A DNA stretch of 64,000 nucleotides from Bacillus sp. FJAT-27225 (GTDB lineage Bacteria > Bacillota > Bacilli > Bacillales > Cytobacillaceae), in contig NZ_MAYU01000001.1 of NCBI RefSeq assembly GCF_001685025.1, positions 467,359 through 531,358 of the forward strand, read 5' to 3'. The position numbers and the translations under genes were made by a program. Each line of letters opens with the position of its first letter. The stretch's first letter is position 1. The notes beneath the pieces are model-generated. The model was not told the DNA's origin, did not search any database, and saw only the letters and a list, made by a program, of their open reading frames with translations. Below are positions 53,027-62,442 of this stretch, in pieces.

Positions 53027-54103
53027 TTAATACTGTTTTACATTGATTTTCGGCATAGATTCCAATTCATCAAGGTACACTTGAATTTGCTGAGCCGCAT
53101 CTTCAAAGCTTTCTGCATAAATGTTAATAAAATCGCCATTGTATTCATGATGTTTATGTCCATACATCGAGTCATAATACGATTCGAGTAAGATCGGTAC
53201 CATTCCGGCATAATCCCTATCCTCAATCCGTTCAAACAGCTGGAGTTTTGCTTGCTGGTCCTTAATCCTCTTTTGAATCCTTTCCAGAGCGGTTTTGACA
53301 TTTTCATGGTACCACGGCTCATGTTGGTATGGAGTTATATATTCCGAGATGATATGCTGAATTCTCTGCTCCATTGGCAGATGAGTCTGGATATGAAAAC
53401 CATTCTTCTTGATATCAATTAGTTCCTCAGGAAGGACAACCTTGCCAATCCGCTTGCTTTCCGCTTCCATAATAACATAAGGAGTTCCTTTTAGCTCAAG
53501 GAGCCTGTCATGGAGCAAGCCATCGAACATCTTCTGGCTATTTCCCTGTCCAAGGCCAATCGCCCCAAAAATTGATCCCCGATGGTTCGCCAGCTGTTCC
53601 AGATCAAGGACAGGGTATCCTTTTTCAGAAAGGATTTTCAGGATTTCCGTCTTCCCTGTTCCGGTCATGCCATGAAGAACAACCGCTTTTTTTGGCATAA
53701 GGTCCGGCAATTCTTTAAGAATTGACTGCCGATACGCCTTATACCCGCCTTGCAGCCGTTTCGCGCTAATACCGGAGAATTCCAGGAAGGATGTGACTGC
53801 CTTGCTTCTTGAGCCTCCACGCCAGCACTGGACGACAAGATTGTTTCCCGGGCCGCTATACTTCCGAATCTCCGAGAGCATGTCCGGCAGTTTTGGTGCC
53901 ACAATTTGCATGGCACGCCATTTCGCGGCATCGGATCCTTCCTTCTTATAAATTGTTCCTACCTCTGCACGCTCTTCATTTGTGAATAAAGGGACATTTA
54001 CCGCTCCCGGGATGGCTCCTTCTTGAAATTCAATAGGCGAGCGAACATCTATGACAACCGGGTTTTTTATATTGAACAGTTCTTCTATTGTAAGTTCTCT
54101 CAA
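53027..54103 (-). CDS. mnmH: tRNA 2-selenouridine synthase
   Basis: SelU/YbbB. It uses selenophosphate to convert 2-thiouridine at the wobble position of some tRNAs to 2-selenouridine through a geranylated intermediate. 358 aa. The N-terminal rhodanese domain has the active-site Cys93 in QCWRGGSRS, preceded by DVRSPIEF. The P-loop domain has GMTGTGKT (145-152) and SKRIGKVVLP. It shows that the cell makes selenophosphate and therefore has selD elsewhere. It is the second selenium marker in the window after the formate dehydrogenase. Confidence 0.95.
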   Translation of the reverse strand: MRELTIEELFNIKNPVVIDVRSPIEFQEGAIPGAVNVPLFTNEERAEVGTIYKKEGSDAAKWRAMQIVAPKLPDMLSEIRKYSGPGNNLVVQCWRGGSRSKAVTSFLEFSGISAKRLQGGYKAYRQSILKELPDLMPKKAVVLHGMTGTGKTEILKILSEKGYPVLDLEQLANHRGSIFGAIGLGQGNSQKMFDGLLHDRLLELKGTPYVIMEAESKRIGKVVLPEELIDIKKNGFHIQTHLPMEQRIQHIISEYITPYQHEPWYHENVKTALERIQKRIKDQQAKLQLFERIEDRDYAGMVPILLESYYDSMYGHKHHEYNGDFINIYAESFEDAAQQIQVYLDELESMPKINVKQY

Positions 54104-54190
54104 AGTTATATTTGCACCTCTATTTATAGACTTCCTTCCTTTATTTTAAAGAATTTAAGCATAAATGCAACCCGGCCAACTTTTAAGAAC

Positions 54191-54295
54191 AAAAAGCGTT
54201 AGCGCCGTATGGCCTCCTCGAAAATCCTCATTACGCTAGATCGTAATTTCGTGCGAAGCAATTTCAGGGAACGCTATCCTGTGCTATCGCTTTTT
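54191..54295. repeat. 105-bp element with 15-bp imperfect terminal inverted repeats
   Basis: Left end AAAAAGCGTTAGCGC, right end GTGCTATCGCTTTTT: 13 of 15 positions pair. The interior is unique within the window, with CGCTAGATCG and repeated CGCTAT. It lies in the 305-bp gap between mnmH and the next gene. The shape is that of a MITE or a REP-like element. Confidence 0.65.
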
Positions 54296-54400
54296 CTTCT
54301 TGCGATGTTTATGCTGCCGAAGCTTTCCTTGTGGATCTAAATCCCACTTTCTATATACATATATTTACAATCACTTACTTTTTTAAGTTCCTTTAACATA

Positions 54401-54429
54401 AAAACGGCTCACCAATATGGTGAGCCGGT
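54401..54429 (-). terminator. Terminator overlapping the 54409 stop
   Basis: ACGGCTCACC/GGTGAGCCGGT; minus-strand tail TTTTATG. Confidence 0.8.
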
Positions 54430-54984
54430 CAATTCCTGAAGTGAACTGCGGAAGGTTTGCCAATTCTCCGGAAAACGGTCAAAACCAGAACTTTTATACA
54501 CTTTTGTTTTTGATTTAAGAATAACATACCAGCTAGTTCCATTCAGGATAATTCCTTCGTCTGCTATGTAATTTTGTTCCCAGTCCCAAACTGCCAAACT
54601 GAAAACAGCTGCCTTAAATATAGCCATATCCCCAGGAATCCCGAATGGCCGGCGGGGAATTGAGCGATATGGTGAACCTTTATCCCGCCATTCTGTATAA
54701 ATGAATTTCCCTTTTTCAAAATCAATGATTGCCTGGCATGCAGGCCTTCCCGGCATTTCAGAATAAACATGAAGATGGCTCAGCTTTTTATCAGGGTGAA
54801 TCGATACCATCTCGTTATTAATGAAAAATAAATCTTTTTTACGGAAAATGGTGTTTTGGACCTCTCCAAGATCAAAAGGCCCCTCCTTTTCACTTAACAA
54901 GCTGCTTGCCTCATGATATAGGGCTGGGAATGGAAGCGGTCCTTTTTCATCAAGGATGTTCACTATTCTTTCATATAGCTTCAT
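54409..54984 (-). CDS. Hypothetical protein with an N-terminal HARE-HTH-like domain
   Basis: 191 residues. The first about 65 (KLYERIVNILDEKGPLPFPA, EVQNTIFRKKDLFFINNEMV) look like the small winged helix found in RpoE delta and HARE-HTH proteins. The remainder is unknown, with aromatic-rich stretches (GKFIYTEWRD, FSLAVWDWEQNYI). It could act on DNA or on RNA polymerase, but no partner is suggested by the neighbourhood. A good AGAGGTG precedes ATG. Confidence 0.6.
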   Translation of the reverse strand: MKLYERIVNILDEKGPLPFPALYHEASSLLSEKEGPFDLGEVQNTIFRKKDLFFINNEMVSIHPDKKLSHLHVYSEMPGRPACQAIIDFEKGKFIYTEWRDKGSPYRSIPRRPFGIPGDMAIFKAAVFSLAVWDWEQNYIADEGIILNGTSWYVILKSKTKVYKSSGFDRFPENWQTFRSSLQELTGSPYW

Positions 54985-55089
54985 TCTCTCACACCTCTAG
55001 CTTTTCTCTATAATTGCTCCCATCATTAGTATAGTAAATTGCAATTATTTACTCTGTAACAAATGGCACTAGCCAGACGACTATCAAAA

Positions 55090-55120
55090 GAAAAAGCCAC
55101 CCCATTAAAGGGGCGTGCTC
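55090..55120 (-). terminator. Terminator of the trp operon
   Basis: GC-A-C-CCCC/GGGG-G-GC type hairpin (GCACGCCCC/GGGGTGGC) with minus-strand TTTTTCTTTT. Confidence 0.8.
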
Positions 55121-55129
55121 TATGCTAGG

Positions 55130-55921
55130 CTAGTTAGGAGCGGCTACTTTTTGTAGAGAAGAAACAAGCTTCTCCAATTCTTCCATGTTCCCTTCATCCA
55201 GCAGCTCGACGATTTTGCTTCCGACAATGACTCCATCACAATACGATGCAAGCTCTTTTGCCTGTTCATCTGTTGAAATTCCGAATCCAGCCAGGACTGG
55301 GATTCTACTAACCTGTGACACTTTTGAAAGAAAGCTTTTTAATTCCTCATGAAAGCTTGTCCGGCCGCCTGTAACACCCTTCACTGTGACAGCGTACAGA
55401 AAGCCATTGCCTTTTCTTGAAATGTCCTCAATTCGTTCAATTGGTGTCGTTAAAGTAACGAGCCGAATAAGTTCAATTCCCGCTTCTGTTAAATAGGGTT
55501 CTATAAAGGACTCTTCTTCAATTGGCAAGTCGGGGATAATGCAGCCGTCGACACCAGCGGCACTGCAATCATGACTAAATTTCTCAATTCCGTAGGCCAA
55601 AATCGGATTGACATACGTCATAATGATGATCGGTATTGAGATTTGATGTCTGGCTTGCCCGATTTGCACCAACGTTTCTTTCAGAGAAGTGCCTTTTTTC
55701 AAGGCTCTGATGCCGGCTTTCTGGATAACTGGGCCATCAGCGACAGGGTCGGAAAATGGAATTCCAATTTCCACTGCAGAGCTACCGAAACTCTCAAGCA
55801 GTTTAATAGTTTCACCCAATTTTTCAATACCGCCATCTCCTGCCATGATATAGGGGACAAAAGCCTTTTCCCCTTTACTCGACAGCTGGTTAAGTTTGAG
55901 TGTCAACCTATTCATCTCCAC
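55130..55921 (-). CDS. trpA: Tryptophan synthase alpha subunit
   Basis: Cleaves indole-3-glycerol phosphate to indole and glyceraldehyde-3-phosphate. 263 aa TIM barrel. Motifs: [19 protein letters not shown] (catalytic Glu), [14 protein letters not shown] (catalytic Asp), [20 protein letters not shown] and VGSKIVE. Overlaps trpB by 14 bp. Last of seven trp genes. Confidence 0.97.
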   Translation of the reverse strand: MEMNRLTLKLNQLSSKGEKAFVPYIMAGDGGIEKLGETIKLLESFGSSAVEIGIPFSDPVADGPVIQKAGIRALKKGTSLKETLVQIGQARHQISIPIIIMTYVNPILAYGIEKFSHDCSAAGVDGCIIPDLPIEEESFIEPYLTEAGIELIRLVTLTTPIERIEDISRKGNGFLYAVTVKGVTGGRTSFHEELKSFLSKVSQVSRIPVLAGFGISTDEQAKELASYCDGVIVGSKIVELLDEGNMEELEKLVSSLQKVAAPN

Positions 55922-57116
55922 TTCCTCCTTTCAATCTAGCCCGTACTGTATCAATATCCTTGTCACCCCTGCCGGATAAACAGACAACAACTGATTCATC
56001 AGCGGACATCCTCCCTGCAAGTTTTACAGCATATGCGACTGCATGGGCACTTTCAAGCGCTGGGATAATTCCTTCCTTGATGGATAGCAGTTTAAACGCG
56101 GCTAACGCTTCTTCATCCGTAATGGAATCATATGTGACCCTGCCCGAATCCTTTAGATAGCTGTGCTCGGGGCCGACCCCCGGGTAATCAAGGCCAGCTG
56201 AAATCGAATGAGCTTCCTGGATTTGGCCTTCTTCATTTTGCAAAAGATACATGAAGGCGCCATGCAGGACACCTGGTTTCCCCTTTGCCATAGATGCCGC
56301 ATGGAAAGGTGTATCAATTCCGCTACCTGCAGCTTCAACACCAAATAGGCGAACTCCCTCTTCTTGTATAAACTCGTAGAACATGCCGATTGCGTTGCTG
56401 CCTCCGCCAATGCATGCCACAACAGCCTCTGGCAACCTTCCTTCTTTTTTCAAAAATTGCTGTTTCGTTTCCTTTCCTATCACACTTTGAAAATCGCGGA
56501 CAACTACCGGGAAAGGATGCGGGCCCATAACCGAGCCTAGGAGATAGTGCGTATCATCAACATTGGCAACCCAGTATCTGAGTGCTTCATTAACGGCATC
56601 CTTCAAGGTAGAGCTGCCGGAATCGACGCTGACTACCTTTGCGCCGAGAAGTTCCATCCTGAATACATTAAGAGCCTGTCTTTTGACGTCCTCCGCCCCC
56701 ATGAAAACAACGCATTCCAGGTTAAGCAACGCGCAGACTGTCGCGGTTGCAACACCGTGCTGGCCCGCACCGGTTTCGGCGACTATTTTTCGTTTGCCCA
56801 TTCGAAGCGCAAGCAGTGCCTGGCCGATTGTATTGTTAATTTTGTGTGCGCCTGTATGGTTTAAATCCTCGCGCTTCAAATAAATTTTAGCTCCTCCAGC
56901 ATGCCTTGTAAGATTTTCTGCAAGATAAAGCGGCGTTTCCCTTCCTACATATTCCTTTAAGAGCCTATTGATTTCATGATGGAAGTCCGGATCCTCCTTC
57001 GCCTCCTTATAAGCCTCTTCCATTTGAAGGATCGCTTGCATCAATGTTTCAGGTACAAATCTTCCGCCAAACATCCCGAAGTGTCCCCTTTCGTCTGGCA
57101 ATGTATATGTTGTCAT
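55908..57116 (-). CDS. trpB: Tryptophan synthase beta subunit
   Basis: PLP enzyme condensing indole with serine. 402 aa. HTGAHKINN with the PLP Lys, [22 protein letters not shown] and LSGRGDKD are intact. ATG overlaps the trpF end by 4 bp. Forms the alpha2beta2 complex with TrpA. Confidence 0.98.
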   Translation of the reverse strand: MTTYTLPDERGHFGMFGGRFVPETLMQAILQMEEAYKEAKEDPDFHHEINRLLKEYVGRETPLYLAENLTRHAGGAKIYLKREDLNHTGAHKINNTIGQALLALRMGKRKIVAETGAGQHGVATATVCALLNLECVVFMGAEDVKRQALNVFRMELLGAKVVSVDSGSSTLKDAVNEALRYWVANVDDTHYLLGSVMGPHPFPVVVRDFQSVIGKETKQQFLKKEGRLPEAVVACIGGGSNAIGMFYEFIQEEGVRLFGVEAAGSGIDTPFHAASMAKGKPGVLHGAFMYLLQNEEGQIQEAHSISAGLDYPGVGPEHSYLKDSGRVTYDSITDEEALAAFKLLSIKEGIIPALESAHAVAYAVKLAGRMSADESVVVCLSGRGDKDIDTVRARLKGGSGDE

Positions 57117-57733
57117 ACTGTAACCCCTCCCACTTTTTTAGCAGCTTTGATAAATGCCTCTATTTTTCCTAAATCCTTTTGTCCATCAGTTTCGACTCCG
57201 CTCGATACATCCACCATGTAGGGTTTTACTGTCATGATTGCTTCTGCAACATTTTCCGGGCGTAACCCGCCGGCCAATATCACCTTTTGCCCGTTCAGTT
57301 CGAAATCTTTTAGAAATTCCCAGTCAAAGGATAAACCACTTCCGCCGCGATACGTGCCTTTTGGGCTATCCAGCAAAATATACTCTGTCCGGTACTCCCC
57401 GATTTTCAATAAGTCCCTGCGCCCATTGATATTAAGTGCCTTTATGGCAGGATAACGAAGTTCATCAATGAATTCCTGTGATTCTTCGCCATGAAGCTGT
57501 ATATGAGTAAGACCGCAAAAAGCAGCGATTTCTTCAATTCTTTCCTTCTTTTCATTTACAAAGACGCCCACTTTCATGACATGGCTAGGGAGGTTATCGA
57601 TGATTTCCCTGGCAGCCTCTTTTGTTATTTTCCTTTTGCTGTCCGCAAAAACAAATCCCAGTGCATCGGCTCCGTATTCAACAGCTTTTAATGCCGCAGC
57701 TGTATCTTTCATTCCGCAGATTTTGACTTTCAT
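57113..57733 (-). CDS. trpF: Phosphoribosylanthranilate isomerase
   Basis: 206 aa TIM barrel: KICGMKD with the catalytic Cys, [36 protein letters not shown] and [13 protein letters not shown]. Overlaps both neighbours by 4 bp (trpC and trpB), so coupling is tight. Confidence 0.97.
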   Translation of the reverse strand: MKVKICGMKDTAAALKAVEYGADALGFVFADSKRKITKEAAREIIDNLPSHVMKVGVFVNEKKERIEEIAAFCGLTHIQLHGEESQEFIDELRYPAIKALNINGRRDLLKIGEYRTEYILLDSPKGTYRGGSGLSFDWEFLKDFELNGQKVILAGGLRPENVAEAIMTVKPYMVDVSSGVETDGQKDLGKIEAFIKAAKKVGGVTV

Positions 57734-58521
57734 TTCCTGGCCACTTCCTTTCTCGTCACTTTGAAGGCTGTAAAACTATTGGATAGGGCTGGGCTTTTCA
57801 TAAAAGATTCGCCTATTAAAAGTCCATCCGCACCCGAAGCCGCAGCAAGTTCAGCATCCTCGGCTGTTTTAATGCCACTTTCACTAATGAAGAACGCACC
57901 TGCTTCTTTTACGATTGGCCCAAGTGATTTTGTTGTTTCAAGCTTTACCTCGAACGTTCGCAAATCTCTGTTGTTGACACCAATTAAATCAGCACCTAAT
58001 CGAAGTGCGGCCGCAAGTTCAGTTTCATCATGAACCTCCACAAGCACCTCAAGCCCCAGAGAGCGGGCATAATGATAGAGTTCCCGAAGCCTTGATTCCT
58101 CAAGTGCAGCTACAATTAACAGAACAAGATTGGCTCCGGCTTCATAGGCAAAGTCAATTTGCACTTCATCAATAATGAAATCCTTACATAAAACAGGCAG
58201 ATTGACTGCCTCTCTTACAGCCTTCAAATCCTCGAATGAACCTTGGAAAAACGGGCTATCTGTTAATACTGAAATCGCTTGTGCCCCTTCAAGCTCGTAT
58301 TGTCTCGCCTGTTTGGCGGGATCAAGTTCTATGTTGATCACCCCTTTTGATGGAGATGCCCTCTTAAACTCTGCGATAATCAATAATTGTTCGGAATTTC
58401 TCAGTTGCTGAATGAATGACCGCTTTTGGTTCCGTTCTTCTTTAACAACAGGCCTGGACTCTTTTAGTCTGATCACTTCAATCTCTTTTTCTTTTAAAAT
58501 TTTCGTCAAAATTGTTTCCAT
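57730..58521 (-). CDS. trpC: Indole-3-glycerol phosphate synthase
   Basis: 263 aa. AEFKRASPSKGVI (Lys and Pro-Ser-Lys region), VLTDSPFFQGS, LCKDFIID, GVNNRDLRTF, ISESGI and GLLIGESFM are present. ATG at 58521 has AAGGAGG 7 nt upstream and shares one base with the trpD stop (TGATG). Confidence 0.97.
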   Translation of the reverse strand: METILTKILKEKEIEVIRLKESRPVVKEERNQKRSFIQQLRNSEQLLIIAEFKRASPSKGVINIELDPAKQARQYELEGAQAISVLTDSPFFQGSFEDLKAVREAVNLPVLCKDFIIDEVQIDFAYEAGANLVLLIVAALEESRLRELYHYARSLGLEVLVEVHDETELAAALRLGADLIGVNNRDLRTFEVKLETTKSLGPIVKEAGAFFISESGIKTAEDAELAAASGADGLLIGESFMKSPALSNSFTAFKVTRKEVARK

Positions 58522-59543
58522 CAAATGGCCTCCTTCCTGAACTTGTTTGAGTACTCCCTCAAGTCCTCCAGTTTTTTATAGGCCGCTCCGGAATCAATCA
58601 TTTCCACAGCCAATTTGACACCTTCAGGGATCGAGCTGGCAGCCTCTGCTGTATAAAGGCCGATTCCTGCATTTAACAGGACAGTGTCGCGATAAGCCCC
58701 TTTTTCTCCTTTAAGGACACCTTTAAGAATTTCCCCGTTTTGACTCGCTTCGCCACCTTTGATAGAAGTGTTGGCATAGTATGGAAGCCCAACATTATCG
58801 GGGGTGATTGTTGTGTAGTTGACTTGCCCGCCTTCAACGATAGCCAGCGTGTTCTCCCCGGCCAGTGATGCCTCATCGAGCGATCCGGCTCCGTTTATGA
58901 CCACAGCACGCTTCCTTCCAAGTACCGCAAGCGTATTGGCAAAAAGCGGGACAAACTCTGGTTTATAAACACCGACAAGCTGATAATCAAGATCGACTGG
59001 GTTTGCCAAAGGTCCAATAAGATTAAACGCAGTCGGGATTTTCAGCTGTTTCCTTACCTTCATAATTCGCTTCAGCTTTGGATGGACTTGTGGAGCAAAT
59101 AAGAAGGTAATTCCGATTTCCTCTAGCAGCGATTGTGATTCTGAAGGGGAAAGTGCCAAATTTATCCCCAAATATTCAAGAACATCCGCGCTGCCAGTTT
59201 TACTGGAAACACTTCTGTTTCCATGCTTTGCAACCTTGATGCCCGCACTGGCAAGCACAAATGCAGATGTACTGCTGACATTAAACGTCGAAGCCCCATC
59301 TCCGCCAGTACCACAATTGTCAATTGCACCTTGTGTTTTACCGAATCCAACTGCATTCTCCCTCATTGCTTTTGCCATCCCGGCAATTTCATCAGGTGTT
59401 TCTCCCTTTATCTTCAATCCCATTAAAAATGCTGCAATCTCACTTTCTTCTGCCTCATCATTAAGCATCATGCCGACCGCATCCTTCATTTGAACTTCAG
59501 AGAGGGACTTGCCCTCAGATAACCGGAGCAAAAATTCCTTCAT
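58521..59543 (-). CDS. trpD: Anthranilate phosphoribosyltransferase
   Basis: 340 aa. GTGGDGASTFNVSS (PRPP site), KHGNRSVSSKTGSAD, VRKQLKIPTAFNLIGPLANP split in two blocks and NGAGSLDE. ATG at 59541-59543 gives MKEFLLRLSEGK. The frame stays open upstream to 59720, but that part is the inserted repeat and is not trpD. The gap to trpG is 242 bp, unlike all other junctions in this operon. Confidence 0.96.
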   Translation of the reverse strand: MKEFLLRLSEGKSLSEVQMKDAVGMMLNDEAEESEIAAFLMGLKIKGETPDEIAGMAKAMRENAVGFGKTQGAIDNCGTGGDGASTFNVSSTSAFVLASAGIKVAKHGNRSVSSKTGSADVLEYLGINLALSPSESQSLLEEIGITFLFAPQVHPKLKRIMKVRKQLKIPTAFNLIGPLANPVDLDYQLVGVYKPEFVPLFANTLAVLGRKRAVVINGAGSLDEASLAGENTLAIVEGGQVNYTTITPDNVGLPYYANTSIKGGEASQNGEILKGVLKGEKGAYRDTVLLNAGIGLYTAEAASSIPEGVKLAVEMIDSGAAYKKLEDLREYSNKFRKEAI

Positions 59544-59590
59544 GTATATCCGTCCTTCCAATTTTTCTAAAAACTTTGTTAAACATGAAT

Positions 59591-59781
59591 GTTGATTTCC
59601 GCTCCAGGCACTTCGCTTTCCGCGGGCGGCCTGGGAGCCTCCTCGGCGGCAAGCGCCTGCGGGGTCTCCCACTGACCTTTCTTCCCGCCAGGACGTTGAA
59701 TAACTTCCCTGAAAAAGCATCGCAGGAGAAAATGCGTATGCATTTTCGAACGAGTCTACGTGCCTTCCGCTTCAATCAATA
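59591..59781 (+). repeat. GTTGATTTCCGC repeat, best-preserved copy, inside the trp operon
   Basis: Left end GTTGATTTCCGCTCCAGGCA, a GC-rich core (GCGGGCGGCCTGGGAGCCTC) with several hairpins, AGCATCGCAGGAGAAAATGCG, ATTTTCGAACGAGTCT, and right end CCTTCCGCTTCAATCAAT. The ends are imperfect inverted repeats. It fills most of the trpG-trpD gap. Confidence 0.85.
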
Positions 59782-59785
59782 ACTT

Positions 59786-60382
59786 TTAAAATGCAACGCT
59801 ATCCTCTAACACAGCTATTTTTAAAATAAAGTTTTTTAGCAAATGTTTCCCATGTAGGGTACCGATTGATTCCGGATGGAACTGCAAGCCGTAAATCGGG
59901 TAGTCAATGTGATGGAAGGCCATGATTTCCCCATCATCAACCACTGTTGCATCTACAATCAGTTCAGAAGGCAATGTTTCTTCATCAGCCGAAAGGGAGT
60001 GATACCTCATAACTTCGATCGATTCTGGAAGACCCACAAACAGTCCGTTGCTCTTATGGCTAATGAGAGAAACCTTTCCATGCATCACCCGCTTTGCCTT
60101 CCGGACAACGCCGCCAAAGGCTTGAGCAATCGCCTGATGGCCTAGGCAGATGCCAAGGATTGGATACTCCGCATGCAATTCCTTAACAACCTCCATGCAT
60201 ATCCCCGCATCCTCGGGCTTACCTGGTCCTGGGGATAGAACAATCGCTTTCGGCTGGAGGGTCCGTATTTCCTCAATGGTAAACCGGTCATTTCGAACAA
60301 CCAGGATGGTCTCCCCAAGTTCTCCAATGTATTGAAACAAATTGAATGTAAACGAATCGTAATTATCAAGTAGCAGAATCAT
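59786..60382 (-). CDS. trpG: Anthranilate synthase glutamine amidotransferase subunit
   Basis: 198 aa class I amidotransferase: NYDSFTFNL, LSPGPGKPEDAG, GICLGHQAIA (nucleophile Cys), and the His-x-Glu of QFHPESIGT. In many Bacillus this subunit (pabA) also serves p-aminobenzoate synthesis; here it lies in trp. Overlaps trpE by 4 bp. Confidence 0.95.
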   Translation of the reverse strand: MILLLDNYDSFTFNLFQYIGELGETILVVRNDRFTIEEIRTLQPKAIVLSPGPGKPEDAGICMEVVKELHAEYPILGICLGHQAIAQAFGGVVRKAKRVMHGKVSLISHKSNGLFVGLPESIEVMRYHSLSADEETLPSELIVDATVVDDGEIMAFHHIDYPIYGLQFHPESIGTLHGKHLLKNFILKIAVLEDSVAF

Positions 60383-61782
60383 TTTAAACCTCCAAGGAAA
60401 GCTCTCATTTTATTCATCGTCTCTTCGTACTCCGATTCAGGGTTGGAATCGTGTACAATACCTGCCCCTGCCTGGATGAATGCCCGGCCTTCTGCTGTAA
60501 CAATCATTGTCCGGATGGCAAGTGCAAAATCCATATTGCCATTCGGGGAAACATAACCGATTGCTCCTGAGTAAAGCCCCCTCTTTTTGGTTTCTAAATT
60601 GTTGATAATCTCCATAGCCCGTATTTTAGGTGCACCCGAGACCGTACCAGCCGGCAGGCAGGAAGCTAATGCATCCAGAGAAGAGAATTCTTCACGGAGC
60701 ACTCCTTTCAGCTTGGAAACAAGATGCATGACATGCCGGTATTTTTCAATCTCCAGGTATTTATTGACCTGTACTGAACCAAATTTGCAAATACGTCCGA
60801 GATCGTTCCTGCCCAGGTCAACAAGCATCCTGTGTTCGGCTAGTTCTTTCGCATCTTCCTTTAATTCTTTCTCGAGGATTGCTTCCATGTCAGGGTCCAC
60901 TCCCCTCGGCCTCGTCCCGGCAATCGGATTTGTGAAGGCTGTCCTCCCATCAACCTTGACCAGGCTTTCCGGTGATGAACCAATTACTGTATACTCGCCG
61001 AATTCAAAATAGTACATATATGGAGAAGGGTTATGAGTCCTTAGCTTTCTGTAGCAGGAAAACGTATTTCCCGTGAAATCAGCCTGAAGTCGGTGTGAAA
61101 GGACTGCCTGGAAAATATCACCTTCTGCAATATGCTCTTTAACAATGCCAACCTTTTTAATAAAATCGTGCTTTGATAGGGAGTGCCGGAAGGTCCCGAG
61201 TTTAAAGGCTTCAGGTTCCTGTTCAGGAAGTTTGGCTCCCAATTCCTTTTTCCTTCCTTCAAGCCTTATGGACAGGCTCATATCATCCGTTGTTTCCAGG
61301 AGAGGGTATCCGGTCAGAAACACCTTTTGCTCCAGGTGATCGAATACGACCAACTCTTCGTAAAACATGAAATGTGCATCGGGCATGCCGATTTCATCAT
61401 GAAGTTCAAGGCCGATTCTCTCGTAAAAACGAACGATATCATAGCCCGCATATCCAACTGCTCCTGCAAAAAACGGAAAAGGCACTCCGCTTGAGTCCGG
61501 TTCACGCAGAAGAGTTTGAATAACATTAAACGGGCTTTCTTCAAAAAAGGTTTCTGTTCCATCATTTGAAATTAGCCGTGTCACCCCTCCACTTGTTTTA
61601 AGTTCAAAAGCAGGGTCAGCACCGATAAACGAAAATCGTCCAGCTTGGTGATGCTTCAGGGAGCTTTCGAGAAGAAACTTTTTCGTGCCGGACAGCTTTT
61701 GAAATATGGATACAGGGGTCAACGTATCCCCGTTCAATTCAATAACTAGCGGTTTTGTCTGCGTTTTTAATTGTTTCAGCAT
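60379..61782 (-). CDS. trpE: Anthranilate synthase component I
   Basis: 467 aa chorismate-utilising enzyme. The feedback-site motif appears as LLESSLKHHQAGRFSF-like near the N-terminus. Catalytic blocks are DIFQAVLSHRLQ, NPSPYMYYF, GSSPESLVK, PIAGTRPRG, DLGRNDLGR, KGVLREEFSSLDAL and GTVSGAPKIRAMEI. AAAGGAGG lies before ATG. First gene of trpEGDCFBA, behind two T-boxes. Confidence 0.97.
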   Translation of the reverse strand: MLKQLKTQTKPLVIELNGDTLTPVSIFQKLSGTKKFLLESSLKHHQAGRFSFIGADPAFELKTSGGVTRLISNDGTETFFEESPFNVIQTLLREPDSSGVPFPFFAGAVGYAGYDIVRFYERIGLELHDEIGMPDAHFMFYEELVVFDHLEQKVFLTGYPLLETTDDMSLSIRLEGRKKELGAKLPEQEPEAFKLGTFRHSLSKHDFIKKVGIVKEHIAEGDIFQAVLSHRLQADFTGNTFSCYRKLRTHNPSPYMYYFEFGEYTVIGSSPESLVKVDGRTAFTNPIAGTRPRGVDPDMEAILEKELKEDAKELAEHRMLVDLGRNDLGRICKFGSVQVNKYLEIEKYRHVMHLVSKLKGVLREEFSSLDALASCLPAGTVSGAPKIRAMEIINNLETKKRGLYSGAIGYVSPNGNMDFALAIRTMIVTAEGRAFIQAGAGIVHDSNPESEYEETMNKMRAFLGGLK

Positions 61783-61811
61783 TGGTGCTGTCCCTCCTTT
61801 TTCAGTAAATA

Positions 61812-62045
61812 AAAAAGTCCCCTATACACATACGAAATGTGTATAGAGGACGATTAAATAACCGCGGTGCCACCTCAGTTGAAGCAGAAATCTGCTTCCT
61901 CTTTCAGGTACAGGAAAAGTCCGATACCCTATCCTTTTAACGGCAGAACCCGTGCACCCCTACTTCATTCAAAGTGCCTCTCGCAAGCCCATTCCATCCC
62001 TTCTCCTGTACCGGTTTCCACCATCCCGGCTCTCTGTGACAATCT
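61812..62045 (-). promoter_or_regulatory. T-box riboswitch 2 (proximal) of the trp operon
   Basis: T-box sequence ACTGAGGTGGCACCGCGGTT at 61859-61884. Terminator stem GTCCTCTATACACAT-type with its complement and TTTTTT at 61812-61852. Stem I begins near 62037 (AGAGCCGGG); the specifier candidate is GAA-TGG-GC with TGG at 61989-61991, a Trp codon. Uncharged tRNA-Trp should stabilise the antiterminator. Confidence 0.9.
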
Positions 62046-62110
62046 GAAAGAATGTACTCCCCTTGCTCAACGATTTGTCATTATGAAATTTTAAACAACA
62101 TTTTTGAACG

Positions 62111-62345
62111 CAAAAAAGGGCTCCAGTCCATAAAGGACGGGAAACCCGTGGTGCCACCTTTGTTGGCTGAAAACAGCCCGCTTAGTCCGTATCGGGCTTA
62201 AAAAGCCGAATACGCGCCTTATTATAACGGAAAGGCAAACCGCCTGAGCCTACTTCCTAAACGGGTTTCGGTCAAGTGCTCGGAAGTCCATTCACCAAAG
62301 CTTCATCACTGATTCACACCATCCATCAGCTCTCTTAAGATTCTG
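62111..62345 (-). promoter_or_regulatory. T-box riboswitch 1 (distal) of the trp operon
   Basis: T-box CAAAGGTGGCACCACGGGTT near 62140-62160. Terminator GGGTTTCCCGTCC with GGACTGGAGCCC then TTTTTT at 62111-62150. Stem I starts near 62335 (AGAGAGCTGATGG); specifier GAA-TGG-AC with TGG at 62288-62290, again Trp. Two complete T-boxes in series precede trpE. Confidence 0.9.
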
Positions 62346-62386
62346 CTATGGTTACTACTCTTCGTCAACGCTTAATATTGTGTTTA

Positions 62387-62415
62387 ATATTAATACTGTA
62401 ATTCGCGAAAGTCAA
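62387..62415 (-). promoter_or_regulatory. trp operon promoter
   Basis: TTGACT (62410-62415) and TAATAT (62387-62392) with a 17-nt spacer on the minus strand, about 45 bp before stem I of the first T-box. Sigma-A type. Confidence 0.75.
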
Positions 62416-62442
62416 CTAAATTTTATAAATTTTTAAAATATA

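Noticed and set aside
59544-59720. Longer N-terminus for trpD
   Set aside because: The extra residues are a translation of the repeat element; the conserved MKEFLLRLSEG start lies at 59543.
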